A stretch of 64,000 bases of DNA from JANLTX01 sp049840835 (lineage in GTDB: Bacteria; Armatimonadota; Armatimonadia; Armatimonadales; Armatimonadaceae), in NCBI GenBank assembly GCA_049840835.1, contig JASGJG010000016.1, positions 186,001-250,000 of the forward strand, given 5' to 3'. How positions within the stretch are numbered: the first letter of the stretch is position 1; every line of letters begins with the position of its first letter. The translations under genes and the position numbers were made by a program. Below the pieces are notes generated by a model that ran no database searches, was not told the origin of the DNA, and worked only from the letters and a program-made list of their open reading frames with translations. This document shows, in pieces, positions 60,164 through 64,000 of this stretch.

Positions 60164-60865
60164 GTGTCTACGCTGATTGTTATTCCTACCTACAACGAAA
60201 TAGAGAACCTGCCCACCCTGGTTGAACGGTTGCGCAAGGCCGCGCCCGATGCTCACCTGTTGGTTGTAGACGATGGCTCGCCGGATGGTACCGGCGCCTT
60301 GGCCGATGAACTGGCTGCTAAGGACTCCGCCGTGAATGTCTTGCACCGCGATTCGAAAGATGGGCTGGGTCGGGCCTATATCGCCGGGTTCACCTGGGGA
60401 CTGGAGCGCGACTACGCCAAACTGGTCCAGATGGACGCGGACCTTTCCCACGACCCGAACGATGTCCCGAAGCTGATAGCTGCTACAGATACCGCCGACT
60501 TCGCCCTGGGCTCCCGCTACGTGCCAGGCGGCGGCACAGTCAACTGGGGCCTCTTCCGTCGCGCCCTCTCCCGTGGGGGCAGTCTCTACGCCCGAACGAT
60601 TCTGAGCCTGCCCTACCAGGACCTGACCGGCGGCTTCAAGTGCTGGAATCGCCGTGTCTTAGAAGCTATAAATCTACCCTCCATTCAGTCCAATGGCTAC
60701 AGCTTCCAGATAGAGATGACCTTCCGCGCCCTCAAAAAAGGCTTCCGCGCCGTAGAAGTCCCCATTGTCTTTACGGACCGCGTAGACGGTGTCAGCAAGA
60801 TGAGCAAGCGCATAGTGATAGAAGCCGTAGGCATGGTCTGGCGCCTGCGCTTCACTAAGTTCTAA
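60164..60865 (+). CDS. Polyprenol monophosphomannose synthase (DPM1-like)
   Basis: 233 aa GT2-family glycosyltransferase. STLIVIPTYNEIENLPTLVE, then LVVDDGSPDGTGALADELAA, GLGRAYIAGFTWGLERDYAK, LVQMDADLSHDPNDVPKLIA (DXD motif), GSRYVPGGGTVNWG, LTGGFKCWNRRVLEAI and the C-terminal VFTDRVDGVSKMSKRIV. This is the soluble Dpm1/Ppm1 type without C-terminal membrane helices. Makes polyprenyl-phosphate-mannose (or glucose) as donor for surface glycosylation. GTG start supported by the upstream -10 box. Confidence 0.9.
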   Translation: MSTLIVIPTYNEIENLPTLVERLRKAAPDAHLLVVDDGSPDGTGALADELAAKDSAVNVLHRDSKDGLGRAYIAGFTWGLERDYAKLVQMDADLSHDPNDVPKLIAATDTADFALGSRYVPGGGTVNWGLFRRALSRGGSLYARTILSLPYQDLTGGFKCWNRRVLEAINLPSIQSNGYSFQIEMTFRALKKGFRAVEVPIVFTDRVDGVSKMSKRIVIEAVGMVWRLRFTKF

Positions 60866-60870
60866 CAAGT

Positions 60871-61039
60871 GTGCCCCCGAGTGCCCAATGTCGCAAAGCG
60901 ACACTGGGCCTCGCCCCCGTCTTTTCCGCCATTCGGCGGGACGTGGATAAGACCAGCACTTCACATACAACCTTACCCCTGCCCAGGCGTAGCCGGATAT
61001 AGGCGGGGGCGAAAGCGCGAAGCGCGCTTCGGGGGCACT
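60871..61039. repeat. Repeat element copy B (169 bp, terminal inverted repeats)
   Basis: Begins GTGCCCCCGAG and ends TTCGGGGGCAC, an inverted pair, with the same internal blocks as copy A (53175-53341) in the same order and almost the same length. It also has a hairpin TGTCGC-AAA-GCGACA near its left end that copy A lacks. Located between the convergent ends of the mannosyltransferase gene and an ABC permease gene, where it could also act in transcription termination. Confidence 0.8.
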
Positions 61040-61050
61040 CCCAGAGTGCT

Positions 61051-61914
61051 CTACCCCTGCTCGAAAGGCTCGCCCAATGCCGCAGGAGGCCGCACTTTTG
61101 CGCCGCGCAGAGCAAGCGCCAGCAGAGTCAGCACATAGGGCAACATCAGGAAGAGCGGGTAAGGAATCTTGAACACCCCCATCGCCTGAAGCCGCGCCTG
61201 CCCGGCATCGGCCAGGGCGAAAAGCAGTGCGGCTCCCAGAACCCCCAGCGGGCTCCAGCGCCCGAAGACAACTACCGCAAGGGCCACGAAGCCGCGCCCA
61301 CCGGTCATTTCTTCCGTAAAGGTGTTGGAGAGACTGATAGAGAGCGCCGCACCCCCCAGTCCGCAGAGCGCACCGCAGACAACGCACGCGCCAACACGCA
61401 GCCAGCTCACCCCATAGCCTGCCGCCGCAGCCGCCTGTGGCTTCTCGCCGGTCGCGCGTATCGCCAGGCCGAGCCGTGTGCGGCTGAGCAAGTACTGAAA
61501 TGTAGGAGCGAGCGTCAGGGCCAGCAGGGTCAAGAGGCTCCAGCCCTCCCAGTTCGGCAACGTGATGGCGGTAGGCGACTTCACGCCTTTCAGCCAGGCA
61601 CGGAACCACACTCCGGTCAAACCGAGTGCCAGGAAGTTCAGCGTGGTTCCCACTATCACCTGATCCCGCTTCATGCCGACAGCAAATAAAGCAAAGAGCC
61701 CCCCCATGAGCGCCGATGCCAGCATTGCCGCAAGCGCTCCGAGTAATGGCTGTCCGGTAGTTACCGAGACAATCACGGCGGTCAGGGCTCCCACGAGCAT
61801 CTGCCCTTCCAGGCCGATATTGACCACCCCCGCACGCTCACAGACAAGCTCCCCCAGAGCGGCAAGTAGTACAGGGGCCGAGTAGGCCACAGCCAGTAGT
61901 AAGAACGCAATCAT
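61051..61914 (-). CDS. ABC importer permease, nucleoside/BmpA type (second permease)
   Basis: 287 aa with about nine membrane segments. SAPVLLAALGELVCERAGVV with NIGLEGQMLVGA is the diagnostic start of the second permease of YufP/YufQ and NupC-type nucleoside importers; GVSWLRVGACVVCGALCGLG with GAALSISLSNTFTEEMTGGR follows. Imports purine or pyrimidine nucleosides in characterised members. Overlaps the upstream permease by 4 nt; ends 12 nt from repeat element B. Confidence 0.92.
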   Translation of the reverse strand: MIAFLLLAVAYSAPVLLAALGELVCERAGVVNIGLEGQMLVGALTAVIVSVTTGQPLLGALAAMLASALMGGLFALFAVGMKRDQVIVGTTLNFLALGLTGVWFRAWLKGVKSPTAITLPNWEGWSLLTLLALTLAPTFQYLLSRTRLGLAIRATGEKPQAAAAAGYGVSWLRVGACVVCGALCGLGGAALSISLSNTFTEEMTGGRGFVALAVVVFGRWSPLGVLGAALLFALADAGQARLQAMGVFKIPYPLFLMLPYVLTLLALALRGAKVRPPAALGEPFEQG

Positions 61915-62909
61915 CGGGAAGACCTCTGCTTACTGGCCCAGCCATACGCCAGCAGCGCGAACAGCACCACTGCCTGAAGAACCTGGATAACGACAGAAGA
62001 GATACCCACCTGCTGAACCGACGATGACCCGGCGGTCAGCGCGCCGAAGAATAGCGCGGAGAGTAAGATTCCCGGCGCAGAGAGATTCGCCATGAGCGCC
62101 ACCGCGATACCGGTGTACCCATAGCCCGGCGAGTATTTATCGGCAAGCAGATAGGTAACGCCGCAAATCTGTACAGCGCCTGCGAGTCCGGCGAGGGCGC
62201 CAGATAGCAGAAACGCCAGCGCCTGGGTTCGCTTGATAGAAATGCCTGCAGCTTCGGCAGCATCTGGTCCTGCCCCAACGGCGCGCAGGGCAAACCCTGC
62301 TGCCGAGTACTTCAGGAACGCCCAGACCAGAGCCACCAGAAACAGCACCAGCAGGAACCCGGCATGCAAGCGAGTTCCGGGGAGCAGTAGCGCGAACTTC
62401 GCGGGCACCAGCAATCTATCGGACTGGGGGAACTGCCCAGCGGCTTCTTGGAGCGGCCCACGCACCATCCAGGCCACCATTTGAATCGCCACGAAGTTGA
62501 GCAGCAATGTGGAGAGGACTTCCTGCACGCCGCGCCAGAGCTTCAGCAGTGCCGCGATTCCCGACCAGAGCGCCCCGGCGAGTGCGCCTGCCAGAAGGCA
62601 GAGCGGCAGATGAACTGGTGCAGGCACGCGCATGGTGCCCAGCCAGGTAGCCGCGATAGCCCCCATAAGAAGCTGCCCCTCCGCTCCGATGTTCATGAGG
62701 CGTGCACGGAAGCTGAGGGCGATGGAAAGCCCCGTAAGCACCAGTGGAATGGTCTGCACCAGGGTTTCGCCGAAGTCATAGCGGCTTCCAAACGCCCCCT
62801 TCCAGAGCGCGACGGCAACAGCCAATGGCGAGGCTCCGGCTAGCAGAATCACCCCGCAGAGAACCACCAATCCAACCGAAGCGCAGAGAACCAGAGCACG
62901 TAGCTTCAC
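61911..62909 (-). CDS. ABC importer permease, nucleoside/BmpA type (first permease)
   Basis: 332 aa, about nine membrane helices. SRYDFGETLVQTIPLVLTGL, LSIALSFRARLMNIGAEGQL and LLMGAIAATWLG, then YSPGYGYTGIAVALMANLSA, are typical of the YufP-type permease. It overlaps both the second permease and the ATPase gene by 4 nt, so the three are one operon. A BmpA-like lipoprotein gene is not in the window and may lie upstream, beyond 64000. Confidence 0.92.
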   Translation of the reverse strand: MKLRALVLCASVGLVVLCGVILLAGASPLAVAVALWKGAFGSRYDFGETLVQTIPLVLTGLSIALSFRARLMNIGAEGQLLMGAIAATWLGTMRVPAPVHLPLCLLAGALAGALWSGIAALLKLWRGVQEVLSTLLLNFVAIQMVAWMVRGPLQEAAGQFPQSDRLLVPAKFALLLPGTRLHAGFLLVLFLVALVWAFLKYSAAGFALRAVGAGPDAAEAAGISIKRTQALAFLLSGALAGLAGAVQICGVTYLLADKYSPGYGYTGIAVALMANLSAPGILLSALFFGALTAGSSSVQQVGISSVVIQVLQAVVLFALLAYGWASKQRSSR

Positions 62910-64000
62910 GTGGCTCCCCCCATAAGGCGACCCAGGGTAGCTCGCGACGAATCCTGGGCAACCGTGAGCCGCCCTTCGTAGAGAACGCCGACTCTATCGG
63001 AAAGCGCCTGGATTTCGTCTAGCTCCGTGGAGATAAGCACGATAGCTGCCCCGGCATCGCGGGCTTTCCGGAGGGCATCATGGACAAAGGCGATAGCGCC
63101 AACATCGAGCCCTCGTGTAGGATTGACGGCAACGACAACTCTGGGGCTATCCGCCAGCGCTCGAGCCAATACAACCTTTTGCTGGTTCCCACCTGAAAGC
63201 GAGTTGGCAGCCGCTTCCGGTCCTTCAGCCCGAATATCGAACCGGGTGATGGCAGTTCGAGTGCGCTCGCGGAGCTTGGGCCAGTTGAGTAACGGTCCTT
63301 TGCGAAACCGAGAGTCATTGTGCACTCCCAGAGTGAGGTTCTCGGTGAGACTCAGCGGTAGAGCCAGCCCCTGTCGCTGCCGGTCGGCAGGCACTGATGT
63401 CACTCCTGCCCGGTGAAACGCTGCAGGGTTGGGTGCGGGAGCACTACCGTCTATAAGAATCTGGCCGCTCGCAGGCCGCTTGAGCCCGGTAAGGCACTCC
63501 GAGAGCGCATCTTGACCGTTGCCATCCACTCCAGCCACACCGAATATCTCGCCCGGTGCCACAGAGAAATGGACACTATCTAATTCAGGACGGCTACTGC
63601 CCGCCACGGTAAGCGAGCGCACAAATAATCTCTCACCCCCTCCCTCTTCAGGGGAGGGGGTCGGCGAAGCCGGGGGAGAGGTAGAGGCATCTCCCTCCCC
63701 TTCGCCAGCATCTTTGCGGCTTCGGTGTCTTCCCCCACCATGGCGGCGGCAAGTGCGGCTTTATCCGCTTTGCCTGGCTCATCGAAATGGGCTACGACTT
63801 TACCGCGCCGGAGAACGGTTACGCGGTCAGCGAGCGCTAATACTTCATCCAGCTTATGAGAAATGAAGACGACTCCGCGGCCTTCGTCGGCTAATCGGCG
63901 GATGACACCGAAAAGCTCCGGGGTTTCTGTGGGGGTCAGTACAGCAGTCGGTTCATCAAAGAGGACCAGCTTTTTATCCCCGCGCAACGCTTTAAGAATC
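62906..64000 (-). pseudogene. ABC importer ATPase (YufO-like), interrupted and 5'-truncated by window
   Basis: Two-domain ATPase split into two frames. The 5' part (to about 63690, continuing past the window edge) has the first-domain Walker B LVLFDEPTAVLTP and the His-loop FISHKLDEVLALAD. The 3' part (from about 63622) has the second domain: GVAGVDGNGQDALSECLTGL, signature LSGGNQQKVVLARALADSPR and the degenerate VAVNPTRGLDVGA. Between them is a GC-rich palindromic repeat (63630-63680), and the two frames differ: a segment of length 3n+2 must be skipped to join them. The importer is probably inactive unless this is a sequence error. Confidence 0.85.
63630..63680. repeat. GC-rich palindromic repeat inside the ABC ATPase gene
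   Basis: Begins CTCTCACCCCCTCCC and ends CCGGGGGAGAG. Inside, CCCCCTCCC-TCTTCA-GGGGAGGGGG forms a strong hairpin, followed by TCGGCGAAGCCGGGGG. It resembles a widely dispersed intergenic repeat and is unlike the codon pattern of the flanking gene. Falls in the linker between the two ATPase domains. Confidence 0.75.

Noticed and set aside
60674..61609. A 311-aa open frame on the minus strand across the end of the mannosyltransferase gene, repeat B and the ABC permease gene
   Set aside because: It is antisense to one well-defined gene and out of frame in another, with Arg/Cys/Gly-rich nonsense composition; both real genes have clear family motifs.
1..64000. CRISPR array, tRNA, rRNA, insertion sequence or prophage
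   Set aside because: I looked for regularly spaced repeats, T-loop-like GTTCRANNC segments, transposase motifs and integrase genes and saw none; short RNA genes could still be missed by eye.

Overview
The window is a dense bacterial chromosome segment (roughly 58-60 % GC by eye, genes mostly abutting or overlapping by 4 nt) that most likely comes from the phylum Armatimonadota. The best pointers are a type IV pilin-like protein with the FPVFAQAREKAR N-terminal signature and a C-terminal H-X9-DG motif (22469-23137), a DUF1501 plus DUF1549/DUF1553 pair as in Planctomycetes and Armatimonadota (13895-17636), and a Gram-positive-like division and cell-wall cluster in which DUF881 and Sbp genes precede ftsA-ftsZ as in Bacillus. 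Species cannot be named. No tRNA, rRNA, phage, transposase or CRISPR was seen.

Layout. 1-5021: DUF3084 (partial), a YqgF/RuvC-like nuclease, a SIMPL protein and a large secreted Het-C-like protein. 5050-9840: methyltransferase, a conserved unknown, TPR, SRPBCC and grpE. 9853-13871: membrane protein, DUF4129, DUF4350 and MoxR. 13895-18741: DUF1501, a frame-broken DUF1549/1553 gene and a GH99/GH71-like hydrolase. 18729-23137: DUF4139, a MATE-like transporter, small genes and the pilin-like gene. 23366-25396: gyrB. 25440-43576 (minus strand): CAP-domain protein and the complete run ftsZ-ftsA-sbp-DUF881-ftsQ-ddl-murC-ftsW-murD-mraY-murF-murE-ftsI-ftsL-rsmH-mraZ (murG and murB are absent here). 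44011-50255: ROK kinase, SDR, zinc-ribbon protein, rel, cyclase and a Cys/His-rich secreted peptide. 50303-60865: transporters, sulfatase, GNAT, HemQ, metF and polyprenol-phosphate mannosyltransferase. 61051-64000: a BmpA/Yuf-type nucleoside ABC importer whose ATPase gene is interrupted.

Three features go beyond ordinary annotation. First, many transcription units start with a -10 box (often extended TGn) 5-9 nt before the start codon, so leaderless mRNAs look common here. Second, two 167/169-bp elements with shared GTGCCCCCGA terminal inverted repeats sit in two intergenic gaps, and a third GC-rich palindromic repeat lies inside an ABC transporter gene. Third, five genes, including the normally essential ftsL and ftsI, are broken by 1- or 2-nt indels, several in short repeats; this is either assembly error or something biologically unusual. 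The mraZ promoter carries four CAGTGG-type boxes spaced exactly 11 bp, a probable MraZ operator, and a run of six small hairpins lies between mraZ and the ROK kinase gene outside both predicted transcripts.
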